Origin: Gordonia alkanivorans NBRC 16433
GTDB taxonomy: Bacteria; Actinomycetota; Actinomycetes; Mycobacteriales; Mycobacteriaceae
DNA length: 64,000 nucleotides
Assembly (NCBI RefSeq): GCF_000225505.1
Contig: NZ_BACI01000100.1
Location: forward strand, 1-64,000
Direction: 5' to 3'
The position numbers were made by a program, and so were the translations under genes. Numbering within the stretch: the first letter of the stretch is position 1; each line of letters begins with the position of its first letter. Below, one piece after another: positions 34,149 to 43,785 of this stretch. A model generated the notes under the pieces. It was given only the letters and a program-made list of their open reading frames with translations. It had not been told where the DNA came from and did no database searches.

Positions 34149-35147
34149 ATGACGGCGCCCAACAGATACGGTGGCTACGTGGAAAAACGCATCGTCCGCA
34201 AGCGTCTCGTGGTGGTCACCGGACTGATCGCGGCCCTGGCCGTTGTTCTCGTCGGGTGCGGGGACGAAGCCGGTTCGCCGCCGCCGGGGATCGTGATCGG
34301 CTCGTCCGAGGACGCGGCCATGCGGGTGATGGCCGAGGTGTACGCGGGCGCCCTGCGGAACGCGGGTTCGGTCGTGTCCGCCGATCAGCTGCGCGGAGAC
34401 GACGCGGCGCTGCTCGACGAGATGGACCGCGCCGACGTCGACCTCTTCCCGGCCTTCACCGGGGACCTCCTGACGTTGCTCGCCCCGTCGTCGACCGCGG
34501 TCGGCGCCGAGGACGTCTACGTCGAGCTGAACCGCTCGCTGCCGCAGGGCGTCTCGGTCGGCGACGAGACACCGGTCTCCGGTGCGCCGCAGATCTTCGT
34601 GTCGACGACCCTCGCCGGCAGCGTCGGCGCGAGCGGCCTCGACGACTGCGCACTCCTCCCACCGGGCCTGCCGGTGGTCGCCACCTCCGACCCCGATCCG
34701 GCGACGCTCGACGCCTTTGCCTCGGCGGGATGCCGTCTGGGACCGGTGGAAACGTCCGGCACCACCGACGAAGTGCTGCAGCGCGCATCCGAGGGCAACG
34801 CGGTCGGCCTGCTCACCCCGCTCGACATCGCGGGAGAGGACGCCGAGGGCGCGTCGTCCGACGTTCAGGCGCTACGCACGTCGGCCGGTGGCGGCGACAC
34901 CGCCGACAATCCGCCCGCCGACGAACCGCGTACCGAACGCACGCCCGAGGAACAGTCCGGACCGCGCGCCGAGGTGCTCGTCCCGGTGTTCCGGTCGGCC
35001 GCGCTCAACCGCGATCAGGTCAAGACCATGAACAAGGTCGCCGGCGAGATCACCACCGCCGACCTCGCCACGATGGCGGGCGAGGTCGAGACGGGTGGTG
35101 ATCCGCGCGAGGTCGCGCTCGAGTGGCTGGCCGAGCACGGCCTGTAG
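34149..35147 (+). CDS. Lipoprotein, glycine-betaine/OpuAC-type substrate-binding domain
   Basis: A secreted lipoprotein with a basic signal (KRIVRKR), a hydrophobic run and the lipobox LVGC; the mature part starts with GDEAGSPPPG. Residues about 44-240 resemble the OpuAC ligand domain (VIGSSEDAAMRVMAEVYAGAL; ADVDLFPAFTGDLLTLL). A polar insert rich in D, P, E and T follows before the C-terminal lobe (VEVLVPVFRS-like, TADLATMAGEV). No permease or ATPase gene is near, so the transporter partner is elsewhere or the protein acts alone. Starts at 34149 (ATG), 34179 (GTG) or 34122 are all possible; the signal fits the second well. It ends 3 bases from the convergent SDR gene. Confidence 0.75.
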   Translation: MTAPNRYGGYVEKRIVRKRLVVVTGLIAALAVVLVGCGDEAGSPPPGIVIGSSEDAAMRVMAEVYAGALRNAGSVVSADQLRGDDAALLDEMDRADVDLFPAFTGDLLTLLAPSSTAVGAEDVYVELNRSLPQGVSVGDETPVSGAPQIFVSTTLAGSVGASGLDDCALLPPGLPVVATSDPDPATLDAFASAGCRLGPVETSGTTDEVLQRASEGNAVGLLTPLDIAGEDAEGASSDVQALRTSAGGGDTADNPPADEPRTERTPEEQSGPRAEVLVPVFRSAALNRDQVKTMNKVAGEITTADLATMAGEVETGGDPREVALEWLAEHGL

Positions 35148-35150
35148 CCG

Positions 35151-35981
35151 CTACTGCGCCTTCGACAACGCCCAGGCGGTCGCCTTCGCCGAGACCCACT
35201 GGTACTTCGACGCGACGATGCGCACCGCAATGTCGAGGACCTTGGCGTCGGCGCCGACCAGGACGCGCGCCTTGTCCTTCCGCACGCCCGCGATGATGAC
35301 GTCGGCGGCGTCCTCACTCGACATCCGCGCGAGGTAACGGTCGAAGAAGGCGGCGGTGGCCTTCTGGTCGTGGTCGCCGGACACGGTGGCGTTGCGGGCG
35401 ATCGCGGTCTTGATGCCGCCGGGGTGCACGCAGGTCACCTTCACCGGGTGCTTGGCGATGATCATCTCCTGGCGCAGGGCCTCGGTGAAGCCGCGGACGG
35501 CGAACTTGGCCGAGTTGTACGCGGCCTGACCGGGTTCGGCGAGAAGACCGAACAGCGACGACGTGTTGACGATGTGGCCGTCACCCGAGGCGATCAGATG
35601 AGGCAGGAACGCCTTGGTGCCGTTGACGACTCCCCAGTAGTCGACGTCCATGACGCGCTCGATGTCCTTGAACTCGGTGCGTTCGACCTCACCGTGATGC
35701 GCGATGCCCGCGTTGTTGAACACCACGTTGACCACGCCGAAATGGTTCTTGACGGTGTCGGCGTAGGTCAGCACGGCCTCCCGCTCGGCGACATTGAGAA
35801 GTTGCGAATGCACCTGTGCGCCGGCCGCTTTCACGAGGCGCTCGGTCTCCGCCAGTCCGTCGGGCGTGACGTCGGAGATGGCCAGGCGGGCACCCTGTCC
35901 GGCGAGTTTGACGGCGATGTCACGGCCCATGCCCGAACCGGCACCGGTGATCACCACGACCTTGTCGCGAAAGTCCTTCAT
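35151..35981 (-). CDS. Short-chain dehydrogenase/reductase
   Basis: A 276-residue SDR: GAGSGMG cofactor loop at residues 13-19, DVTPDG after strand 2 (suggesting NAD over NADP), FNNAGIAHHG, SSLFGLLAEPGQ and the Tyr-x3-Lys pair in YNSAKFAV. The C-terminal tail (WVSAKATAWALSKAQ) is typical of mycobacterial and Gordonia SDRs. CGAGGAC lies 8 bases before the ATG at 35981. It follows the Baeyer-Villiger monooxygenase gene by 35 bases on the same strand; an alcohol dehydrogenase making the ketone for the monooxygenase is a reasonable guess, not shown by sequence. Confidence 0.83.
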   Translation of the reverse strand: MKDFRDKVVVITGAGSGMGRDIAVKLAGQGARLAISDVTPDGLAETERLVKAAGAQVHSQLLNVAEREAVLTYADTVKNHFGVVNVVFNNAGIAHHGEVERTEFKDIERVMDVDYWGVVNGTKAFLPHLIASGDGHIVNTSSLFGLLAEPGQAAYNSAKFAVRGFTEALRQEMIIAKHPVKVTCVHPGGIKTAIARNATVSGDHDQKATAAFFDRYLARMSSEDAADVIIAGVRKDKARVLVGADAKVLDIAVRIVASKYQWVSAKATAWALSKAQ

Positions 35982-36016
35982 GAGTTTGTCCTCGAATCTC
36001 TTCGGTGCGCCGGGTC

Positions 36017-37570
36017 TCAGGCGTTCACGGCAGCGGGCTGATCGGTCGTCGACTCGCCCTGTCCGGGCGCTGCGACCGCCGGGCGTCGTGCACCGCGGGT
36101 GACATCGTATGCGGCGATGTCGAAGCGGCGGGTGATGTTGCGGAACGCGAAGGTGAATCCCGGCCACAGCGTGGTGATGTTGCCGTTGGCGTCCTTGTAC
36201 CAGGACGCGCAGCCGCCGTTGACCCACACGCTGTTGCGCAGCTTGTGCTGGATGCCCGCGTTGTACTCCTGCTGGGCCGACATCCGGACCTCGGTCCGGG
36301 TGATTCCCTGGGCTCGAACGGTTTTCAGGTAGTCCACGAGGTAATTGAGCTGCGACTCGATCATGTACACCATCGAGGTGTGGCCGAGGCCGGTCGACGG
36401 TCCGACCATCAGCATCATGTTCGGGAAGCCGTGGACGAACGAACCCTTGTAGCCCTGCATGCCGATCTCGGCCCAGACGTCTGCGAGGCTCCGCTGATCC
36501 TTGCCGACGATCTTGTCGAAGACGGGGGAGTCGGTGACGTGGAAGCCGGTGGCGACGACGATGACGTCGACCTCACGGGTCGTGCCGTCCTTGGCGACGA
36601 CGCCGTTCGCGGTGATGCGGTCGATCCCGTCGGTGACGAGGTCGACGTTGGGCCGGGCGAGGGCGGGGTACCAGTCGTTGGACCGCAGGATGCGCTTGCA
36701 GCCGACCTGGAAGGTGGGGGTGGCCTTGCGGCGGAGCTCGGCGTCACGGCCGACGCCGCGCAGGATGTTCGCCCGGCAGAGCAGTTCGACGGGCTTGAGG
36801 GCGGTGGGCGAGTAGGTCAGGCCGAAGGCGACGACCTCGTTGGCGGCGTAGATCCCGCCGCGGACGGCCGACTGGTAACCGGGGACGTTCTTGTAGGCCC
36901 AGTGCTCGAGCTTGGTGTACGCGCGCTCGGTGCGGGGGACGATCCACGGTGCGGTGCGCTGGTAGACGTCGAGGCGCGAGGTCACCTTGGCGAGCTCCGG
37001 GACCAGCTGGATGGCCGACGCGCCGGTGCCGATGACGGCGACGCGCTGTCCGGTGAAGTCGTGGTCGTTGTCCCAGCGGGCGGAGTGGACGATCTTGCCC
37101 TGGAAGGACTCGATGCCGTCGATGTCCGGGAGGTTCGGCTCGCAGAGCGGGCCGACGCCGCCGATCATCACGCGGGCGCGGACCTGTTCGGGCTTGCCGT
37201 CGCGTTCGGTGTCGATGATCCAGCGACCCTCGTCCTCGTTCCATGCGGCGTTGGTGACCTCGGTGCCGAAGCGCGACCGGGCGGCGATGTCGTGGCGGGC
37301 CGCGACATCGTTGATGTAATCGTGGATCTCCGGCTGGTGCGAGTACGACCGCGACCAGGTGGGGTTCTTCGCGAACGAGTAGGAGTACAGCTGCGAGGGC
37401 ACGTCGCAGGCGGCGCCGGGGTAGGTGTTGTCGCGCCAGGTGCCCCCGAAGTCGCGGCCGCGATCGAGGAGGACGAAGTCGTCGAATCCGTGTTGCCTCA
37501 TCCGGATGGCGGCACCCAGCCCCGAGAAGCCGGCCCCGATGATGGCGATCTCTACATCGTTCGTTGTCAT
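36017..37570 (-). CDS. Baeyer-Villiger-type flavin monooxygenase
   Basis: The enzyme should insert oxygen into ketones to form esters, using FAD and NADPH. The 517-residue protein has the FAD loop GAGFSGLG near 10-17, the diagnostic BVMO fingerprint F-x-G-x3-H-x3-W-D in FQGKIVHSARWD, and the NADPH loop GTGASAIQ. ATGFH marks the third conserved region. The ATG at 37570 gives the usual N-terminus; a TTG at 37606 is less likely. The gene is divergent from a TetR regulator with a clear palindromic region in between and is followed by an SDR. Substrate unknown; steroid, alkanone or cyclic ketone are typical for the group. Confidence 0.9.
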   Translation of the reverse strand: MTTNDVEIAIIGAGFSGLGAAIRMRQHGFDDFVLLDRGRDFGGTWRDNTYPGAACDVPSQLYSYSFAKNPTWSRSYSHQPEIHDYINDVAARHDIAARSRFGTEVTNAAWNEDEGRWIIDTERDGKPEQVRARVMIGGVGPLCEPNLPDIDGIESFQGKIVHSARWDNDHDFTGQRVAVIGTGASAIQLVPELAKVTSRLDVYQRTAPWIVPRTERAYTKLEHWAYKNVPGYQSAVRGGIYAANEVVAFGLTYSPTALKPVELLCRANILRGVGRDAELRRKATPTFQVGCKRILRSNDWYPALARPNVDLVTDGIDRITANGVVAKDGTTREVDVIVVATGFHVTDSPVFDKIVGKDQRSLADVWAEIGMQGYKGSFVHGFPNMMLMVGPSTGLGHTSMVYMIESQLNYLVDYLKTVRAQGITRTEVRMSAQQEYNAGIQHKLRNSVWVNGGCASWYKDANGNITTLWPGFTFAFRNITRRFDIAAYDVTRGARRPAVAAPGQGESTTDQPAAVNA

Positions 37571-37602
37571 GGTGTCACCATAGGGGTGATACTGAACACG
37601 TG

Positions 37603-37629
37603 TCAATAGTTATTGAACAAGACTCAATA
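37603..37629. promoter_or_regulatory. TCAATA palindromic operator in the BVMO-TetR divergon
   Basis: TCAATA (37603-37608), GT, TATTGA (37611-37616) form one inverted repeat; a third half-site TCAATA (37624-37629) pairs with the middle one at a 7-base spacing. They cover the likely -35 region of the TetR gene (TTGAAC at 37613-37618). Expected target of the adjacent TetR protein. Confidence 0.6.
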
Positions 37630-37645
37630 GGAGTAGTCTGGCCGG

Positions 37646-38281
37646 GTGACCAGTAGAGGAACGGCTGCCGCGCCGGTGATCGGGGACAAGCAAACCGCAT
37701 CCAAGCGCACCCGGATGAGTCCGGAGGGGCGTCGCGACCAGCTCCTCGAGTTCGGTCTGGAGATGGTGCGGGACCGTCCGCTCGAGGAGATCACCATTGA
37801 CGCCATCGCCGATGCGGCCGGGGTGTCGCGGGCGCTGCTGTTCCACTATTTCGCCTCCAAGCAGGACTATCACGTCGCGATCGCGCAGGCCCAGGCCGAC
37901 CGGATGCTGGCGTGTACCGAACCGGACGCGTCCCTCGGGGACCCGATCGCCATCCTGACCGCCTCGATGGCGGCGTTCGTCGACTTCGTCAGCGAGAACC
38001 GCTCCGCCTACACCGCTCTCATCCGCGGGGCGTCGAGCTCGGATCCCGCGATGCGCGACGTCTTCGACCGAACCCGTGAGGTCATGGTGGGCCGGGTTCT
38101 CGATCACGCACCGGCATTCGGCGTCGAGGTCACCCCGACGGTCGTGCTGAGCGTCCACGGCTGGGTCGCCTTCGTCGAGGAGACGACGATCCGCTGGCTG
38201 ACCTCGCCGACGGTCACCCGCGAGGACCTGCTCGGCCTGATCACCGCCGCCCTTCCGACACTCGCCGGCGCCGCGTCCTAG
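37646..38281 (+). CDS. TetR-family transcriptional regulator
   Basis: A 211-residue repressor. The N-terminal 20 residues are polar; the helix-turn-helix follows: DQLLEFGLEMVRDRPLEEI then AIADAAGVSRALLFHYFASKQDYH. The start is the GTG at 37646. A -10-like TAGTCT at 37634-37639 lies only 6 bases before it, so the message may be leaderless. It is divergent from the BVMO and presumably controls it together with itself through the TCAATA palindromes. No ligand can be named. Confidence 0.86.
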   Translation: MTSRGTAAAPVIGDKQTASKRTRMSPEGRRDQLLEFGLEMVRDRPLEEITIDAIADAAGVSRALLFHYFASKQDYHVAIAQAQADRMLACTEPDASLGDPIAILTASMAAFVDFVSENRSAYTALIRGASSSDPAMRDVFDRTREVMVGRVLDHAPAFGVEVTPTVVLSVHGWVAFVEETTIRWLTSPTVTREDLLGLITAALPTLAGAAS

Positions 38282-38349
38282 ACTCCCACGGGGAGGACGA
38301 CGGGGGAGTCGGCATCGACCGCGGGGTCGATCTTCAGTGAGGTGGACCT

Positions 38350-39765
38350 ATGGCGCCCTTGTCACGCACGGATCCGGTTGACGAACGGAGTGGGCGACTC
38401 GCCACAGACGACGCACCGTTCTGGTTCGCGACCCCGGCACTCGGCTGGTCGGTGGTGCTGCAGATGGTGTGGGTCTTCGAGGACGAGGTCTCCCTCGAGG
38501 CACTGACCGCGATGAACGCCGCGCTGGCCCGCGGACGCATGCACCGGATGCTGGTGTCGTCCACCGTGTACGGCTCGCGTCCCCGCTGGGTCCCGGCGCC
38601 CGACGCCCCGGGGCTGGCCGTGGATCCCCTCCCGATTCCCGATGCCGGCGTCGACGCATGGGCGACCGCCGAGATGTCGACGGTCCCGCTCGACGCCGAG
38701 GGCGGTCGCTGTTGGCGCCTGCGGAGCGCGCCCACCCAATCCGGCGGCACCGCGCTGTCACTGTGTGCCCTGCACGTGGTCACCGACGGACGGGGCATGG
38801 TCGCGGCAGCCGCCGCGGCGGCACGCGAATCGGGCGTACCCGTCGCCGTCGCGGACGAGCGGACCTCGGCAGCGGGAGGTTCTCTGTCGGCAGGTTCGGA
38901 GTCCCGGGGTTCCTGGCGCCGCGGACGCCTCGACGATGTCGCCGACGCCGTGGCGCAGGCTGGTGCAGTCGTCGTCGGCATCGCCCGGGCGGCCGCCGAG
39001 AGCCGCAAGGCCTCGGGGCTCGAACCGGATCCGCGGCCGGAACGTCCCCCGCTCGCGGAGCGGTCCCCGGCAGCGAAGTTCACCTGGGCGACCGCGTCGA
39101 TCCCCGCCGGCGACTGGGACCGCGTCGCGGCCGATCACGGCGGCACCTCCAACACCCTGTTCATCGCGGTCGTGAGCGGCCTCCTCCGATCCGGGGGACG
39201 GTCCCCGCTGGGGACCCCGATCAAGGTCGGGGTACCGGTGGATCGTCGTGAGGGCGAAGAGGACACCCGGACCAACGCGATCGCAGGGGTGTCGGTGTTC
39301 CTGACCGACGAGCCGGTGCCGGGAGGTGACCTCGCCGGGATTCGGGCTGCATGCAAGGCCGCGTTCGTGCGGCTGTCCGAAGGCCGCCGCGCGCCCCACA
39401 TCTACCTTCGTCCGCTCGCCTGGTTCCTGCCGGTCTCGGTGCTGATCAAGCTCGTCGGCGGCGGTGCCGGCAAGGGCATGCCCGACGCGGTGATCTCCAA
39501 CATCGGTGAGGTGACGCCGGAGGCCACCGTGGTCGGCGGCCGGACCGCGCGCCGCATGGCGCTGCGCGGCATGACCCAGGGCGTCGACCCCGCGTCCGGG
39601 CATCGCTTCGGCGACGGCGTGCAGTCGTGGCTGATCCGGACCCCGGAGCAGGTGTCGTTCACCGTCCTCGGACTCGACGACGAGGCCTTCGGCTCCGACG
39701 CCGTACTCCGGGACCTCCTCACCTCCGAACTCGCGGCCTGGGGGCTCCCGCACGAGATCTGGTGA
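38350..39765 (+). CDS. WS/DGAT-like acyltransferase of the condensation-domain superfamily
   Basis: A 471-residue protein of the CoA-dependent acyltransferase (condensation/WS-DGAT) fold. The active-site box is LHVVTDG, with the second histidine and the Asp-Gly of HHxxxDG kept but the first histidine replaced by Leu. NTLFIAVVSGLLR resembles the second-half motif of wax-ester synthases, and AVISNIGEV resembles their SNxPG motif. It is divergent from nothing and follows the TetR gene by 68 bases on the same strand. A role in making a lipid or glycolipid is possible; I cannot name the product. A strong terminator follows. Confidence 0.7.
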   Translation: MAPLSRTDPVDERSGRLATDDAPFWFATPALGWSVVLQMVWVFEDEVSLEALTAMNAALARGRMHRMLVSSTVYGSRPRWVPAPDAPGLAVDPLPIPDAGVDAWATAEMSTVPLDAEGGRCWRLRSAPTQSGGTALSLCALHVVTDGRGMVAAAAAAARESGVPVAVADERTSAAGGSLSAGSESRGSWRRGRLDDVADAVAQAGAVVVGIARAAAESRKASGLEPDPRPERPPLAERSPAAKFTWATASIPAGDWDRVAADHGGTSNTLFIAVVSGLLRSGGRSPLGTPIKVGVPVDRREGEEDTRTNAIAGVSVFLTDEPVPGGDLAGIRAACKAAFVRLSEGRRAPHIYLRPLAWFLPVSVLIKLVGGGAGKGMPDAVISNIGEVTPEATVVGGRTARRMALRGMTQGVDPASGHRFGDGVQSWLIRTPEQVSFTVLGLDDEAFGSDAVLRDLLTSELAAWGLPHEIW

Positions 39766-39777
39766 GTTCGACACAGC

Positions 39778-39818
39778 AAGGCGGCCCCCGCCGGACCGAG
39801 TCCGGCGGGGGCCGCCTT
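39778..39818. terminator. Perfect 18-base-stem bidirectional terminator
   Basis: AAGGCGGCCCCCGCCGGA (39778-39795) and TCCGGCGGGGGCCGCCTT (39801-39818) form an exact 18-pair stem with a CCGAG loop. It lies between the convergent ends of the WS/DGAT-like gene and kgd; an AA at the 5' end and TT at the 3' end suit termination in both directions. Confidence 0.85.
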
Positions 39819-39834
39819 TGTCTGTGAGGGTTCG

Positions 39835-42800
39835 CTACTCGCCGAACGCCTCGTCGAGGATCTCCTGCTGCTCGACCGCGTGCACCTTGCTCGAACCCGA
39901 GGACGGGGCCGACATCGGGCGACGCGAGACGCGGCGCAGGCCACCGAGGACATCCGGCAGCACCTCGGGCAGCCACAGGCCGAGGAACGGCCACGGGCCC
40001 TGGTTGGCCGGCTCCTCCTGGACCCAGCGGAACTCGCTGGCGTTGCCGTACTGCTCCAGCGTGTTGCGCAGGCGGCGGTGCGGCACCGGGTAGAGCTGCT
40101 CGATGCGGACGATCGCGATGTCCTCGCGATCCTCCTTGTCACGACGGGCCGCGAGCTCGTAGTAGAGCTTGCCGCTCACCAGCAGGACGCGCTTGACCTT
40201 GCTGCGGTCGGCGTCGCCCTTGGCGAACTTCGGGTCGTCGATGACCGAACGGAACTTGTCGTCGGTGAAATCAGACACCGGGCTGACGGCGGCCTTGTTG
40301 CGCAGCATCGACTTCGGGGTGAAGACGATGAGCGGTCGGCTGATGCCGTCGAGGACGTGACGACGCAGCAGATGGAAGTAGCTCGCCGGGGTCGACGGCA
40401 GTGCGACGGTCATCGAGCCCTCGGCACACAGCTGCAGGAAGCGCTCGATGCGGCCGGAGGTGTGGTCGGGACCCTGGCCCTCGTGGCCGTGCGGCAGCAG
40501 CAGCACCACGTCGGAGAGCTGACCCCACTTGGCCTCACCGGACGAGATGAATTCGTCGATGATCGACTGTGCGCCGTTGACGAAGTCGCCGAACTGCGCC
40601 TCCCACAGCACGAGTGCGTCCGGGTTGCCCACGGAGTAGCCGTACTCGAAGCCGACGACACCGAACTCTGACAGCGGCGAGTCGTACACCATGAACCGGC
40701 CGCCGTTGCTCTCCTCGCCGGCGGGCTGCAGGTGGTTCAGCGGGGTGTACTCCGAACCGTTCTGACGGTCGATGAGCACCGAGTGGCGCTGCGTGAACGT
40801 ACCGCGGCGCGAGTCCTGACCGGACAGGCGGACGGTGCGTCCCTCCATCACCAGCGAACCGAACGCGAGGAGTTCGGCGAAGGCCCAGTCGATGTTGCCG
40901 TTGCGGGCGGCCTCGGCACGACGCTCCAGAACCGGCTTCACGCGCGCATGCGGGGTGAAGCCCTCCGGGACGTTGACGAAGGCGTCGCCGATGGTCTGCA
41001 GGACTTCCTTGTCGACCGCGGTCACCAGCTTGGTCGGCAGGGTCTGGTCGGCCTGGATGGACGGCGACGGCTCGGCGTGGTACTTCTCGAGTTCTTTGAC
41101 CTCGTTGAAGACCCGTTCGAGCTGTCCCTGGTAATCACGCAGAGCGTCCTCGGCCTCCTTGGTCGAGATGTCACCACGACCGATCAGGGCTTCGGTGTAG
41201 CTCTTGCGGACGCCGCGCTTGGTGTCGATGACCTCGTACATCGCCGGCTGCGTCATCGAGGGGTCGTCGCCCTCGTTGTGGCCGCGGCGGCGGAAACAGA
41301 CGAGGTCGATGACGACGTCCTTGTTGTACGCCTGGCGGTAGTCGACGGCGAGCTTCGCGACCCAGACGCACGCCTCGGGATCGTCGCTGTTCACGTGGAA
41401 GATCGGCGCGCCGATCATCTTCGCGACGTCGGTGCAGTACTCGGTGGAACGCGAGTGCTCCGGGGCGGTGGTGAAACCGACCTGGTTGTTCACGACGATG
41501 TGCACGGTGCCGCCGGTGCGGTAACCGGGCAGCATCGCCATGTTGAGCGTCTCGGCGACCACGCCCTGACCGGCGAACGCGGCGTCGCCGTGCAGCATGA
41601 GCGGCAGGATCGGGAAGCTCTCGTCGTCGGCGTCGGCGATGAGGTCCTGCTTGGCGCGGACCAGGCCCTCGAGGACCGGGTCGACCGCCTCGAGGTGGCT
41701 CGGGTTGGCCGTCAGCGAGACGTTGATCTCGTTGTCGCCGAACATCTGGTAGTACTTGCCCTCGGCGCCGAGGTGATACTTCACGTCACCCGAACCGTGC
41801 GCCTGCGACGGGTTCAGGTTGCCCTCGAACTCGGAGAAGATCTTCGAGTACGGCTTGCCGACGATGTTGGCGAGCACGTTGAGACGGCCGCGGTGCGGCA
41901 TACCGATGACGACCTCGGTGAGGTTGTGCTCGGCGCTCTGGTCGATGACCGCGTCCATCATCGGGATGACCGACTCGGCACCCTCGAGCGAGAAGCGCTT
42001 CTGACCGACGTACTTGGTCTGCAGGAAGGTTTCGAAGGCCTCCGCCGCGTTCAGCTTGCTCAGGATGTACTTCTGCTCGCCGACCGGCGGCTTCACGTGC
42101 TTGACCTCGACACGTTCCTGCAGCCACTTCTGCTGGTCCGGTTCGAGGATGTGGGTGTACTCCACACCGACGTGGCGGCAGTAGGCGTCGCGCAGGATCG
42201 CCAGCACGTCGCGCAGCTTCATCTTCTCCTGGCCGTGGAAACCGCCGACCTTGAAGGTGCGGTCGAGATCCCAGAGGGTCAGGCCGTAGGTCGCGATGTC
42301 CAGATCAGGATGGCTGCTGCGCGCATCGCTGTTCATCATCAGCGGATCGATGTCGGCCATCAGGTGGCCGCGGCTGCGGTAGGCGGCGATCAGCTCGAGG
42401 ACGCGGGTGCTCTTGTCGACGAGGCCGGCCGGGATGTCACGACGCCAGCGAACCGGCTCGTACGGCACGTGGAACGCGGTGAAGATCTCGTCGTAGAACG
42501 CGTCGTCGATCAGCAGCTGGTGGACGGTGCGCAGGAAGTCGCCCGATTCCGCTCCCTGGATGATGCGGTGATCGTAGGTCGAGGTCAGCGTCATCAGCTT
42601 GCCGACGCCGAGCTCGGCGATCTGCTCGTCGCTGGCGCCCTGGAACTCGGCCGGGTACTCCATCGCACCGGCGCCGATGATGGCGCCCTGGCCCTTCATC
42701 AGGCGGGGCACGGAGTGCACGGTGCCGATGGTGCCGGGGTTGGTCAGCGAGATGGTCACGCCGGAGAAGTCGTCGGCGCCGAGCTTGCCGTCACGCGCGC

Positions 42801-43647
42801 GCCGGACGATGTCCTGGTACGCGTTGTAGAACTCGGCGAAGCCCATCCTCTCGCACTCTTTGATGGCGGCGACGACGAGCGTGCGGTTGCCGTCCTTGCC
42901 GACCAGATCGATGGCCAGACCGAGGTTGGTGTGCGCGGGGGTGACGACGTTGGGCTTGCCGTCGATCTCGGCGTAGTGCCGATTCATGTTCGGGAAGGCC
43001 TTGATGGCCTGGACGATCGCGTAACCCAGGATGTGGGTGAAGCTGATCTTGCCGCCGCGGGTGCGGGCGAGGTGGTTGTTGACGACGATGCGGTTGTCGA
43101 TCATCGCCTTCGCGGGAACCGCGCGAACACTGGTGGCCGTCGGGATCTGCAACGACAGCGCCATGTTCTTCGCGATGGCGGCGGCGGGACCGCGGAGCAC
43201 CTTGTTGCCGTCCGCGGATTCCTTCTTGGACTCGGCGGCTGCGGGCTTGGCGGCAGCAGGCTTTTCAACTGCGGCGGGCTTCGGCTGGGAACGGGCGGAA
43301 CCGTCACGGCTCGCGACGCTGTGGCCGGATGCGGCCTTGGTCGCGGTCGACTCCTTGGCAGGGGAGGGTTTGCGGGCAGAGGCGGTCCGCGTCGGTTCCT
43401 GATCGAGCGTGACCTGCTTGCGCGGTGCCGACTCGGCCGCGGGCTTCGCCGGTGCGCTGCCGTTGGAGGAGGGAGTGGTGGACGTCGATGCGGCGGACGC
43501 GGCACCACCGTTGTCTCCGGGCTTGTAACTCTTCAAGAGCTCATGCCAGCTCGGGTCCACCGAGCTCGGGTCCTCTTTGAATTGCTGGTACATTTCCTCG
43601 ACCAGCCAGGTGTTCTGTCCGAAGTCAGAAATCGAACTGCTGCTCAC
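39835..43647 (-). CDS. kgd: Multifunctional 2-oxoglutarate dehydrogenase E1/decarboxylase with acyltransferase domain, Kgd
   Basis: Kgd decarboxylates 2-oxoglutarate in the TCA cycle with thiamine diphosphate and, joined to shared lipoyl proteins, makes succinyl-CoA. The 1270-residue protein opens with the conserved [15 protein letters not shown] and [12 protein letters not shown] (docking helix), then a Pro/Ala/Ser linker to about 150, an E2-like acyltransferase domain ([30 protein letters not shown]) and the E1 part ([34 protein letters not shown]). I chose the GTG at 43647, with GAGGCGAG upstream; the longer frame to 43767 has no such match and lies in the intergenic region. Mycobacteria regulate Kgd through GarA, not seen here. 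Confidence 0.95.
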   Translation of the reverse strand: MSSSSISDFGQNTWLVEEMYQQFKEDPSSVDPSWHELLKSYKPGDNGGAASAASTSTTPSSNGSAPAKPAAESAPRKQVTLDQEPTRTASARKPSPAKESTATKAASGHSVASRDGSARSQPKPAAVEKPAAAKPAAAESKKESADGNKVLRGPAAAIAKNMALSLQIPTATSVRAVPAKAMIDNRIVVNNHLARTRGGKISFTHILGYAIVQAIKAFPNMNRHYAEIDGKPNVVTPAHTNLGLAIDLVGKDGNRTLVVAAIKECERMGFAEFYNAYQDIVRRARDGKLGADDFSGVTISLTNPGTIGTVHSVPRLMKGQGAIIGAGAMEYPAEFQGASDEQIAELGVGKLMTLTSTYDHRIIQGAESGDFLRTVHQLLIDDAFYDEIFTAFHVPYEPVRWRRDIPAGLVDKSTRVLELIAAYRSRGHLMADIDPLMMNSDARSSHPDLDIATYGLTLWDLDRTFKVGGFHGQEKMKLRDVLAILRDAYCRHVGVEYTHILEPDQQKWLQERVEVKHVKPPVGEQKYILSKLNAAEAFETFLQTKYVGQKRFSLEGAESVIPMMDAVIDQSAEHNLTEVVIGMPHRGRLNVLANIVGKPYSKIFSEFEGNLNPSQAHGSGDVKYHLGAEGKYYQMFGDNEINVSLTANPSHLEAVDPVLEGLVRAKQDLIADADDESFPILPLMLHGDAAFAGQGVVAETLNMAMLPGYRTGGTVHIVVNNQVGFTTAPEHSRSTEYCTDVAKMIGAPIFHVNSDDPEACVWVAKLAVDYRQAYNKDVVIDLVCFRRRGHNEGDDPSMTQPAMYEVIDTKRGVRKSYTEALIGRGDISTKEAEDALRDYQGQLERVFNEVKELEKYHAEPSPSIQADQTLPTKLVTAVDKEVLQTIGDAFVNVPEGFTPHARVKPVLERRAEAARNGNIDWAFAELLAFGSLVMEGRTVRLSGQDSRRGTFTQRHSVLIDRQNGSEYTPLNHLQPAGEESNGGRFMVYDSPLSEFGVVGFEYGYSVGNPDALVLWEAQFGDFVNGAQSIIDEFISSGEAKWGQLSDVVLLLPHGHEGQGPDHTSGRIERFLQLCAEGSMTVALPSTPASYFHLLRRHVLDGISRPLIVFTPKSMLRNKAAVSPVSDFTDDKFRSVIDDPKFAKGDADRSKVKRVLLVSGKLYYELAARRDKEDREDIAIVRIEQLYPVPHRRLRNTLEQYGNASEFRWVQEEPANQGPWPFLGLWLPEVLPDVLGGLRRVSRRPMSAPSSGSSKVHAVEQQEILDEAFGE

Positions 43648-43785
43648 AGCGGTATCTCGCCTCAATTCCCTGAAGGTGCCGGGTTCTCTGCCACACTGAC
43701 GTCCCTTGTGGAGACTATCGGTGAACCAACTGCCGATGCTACGCGTCATCTGCTGCGTCACACCCACCGACCTGCTACTACAGAG

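Noticed and set aside
43648-43767. Longer N-terminus for Kgd
   Set aside because: The added 40 residues do not resemble known Kgd; the conserved FGQNxWLVEEMY start follows the GTG at 43647.
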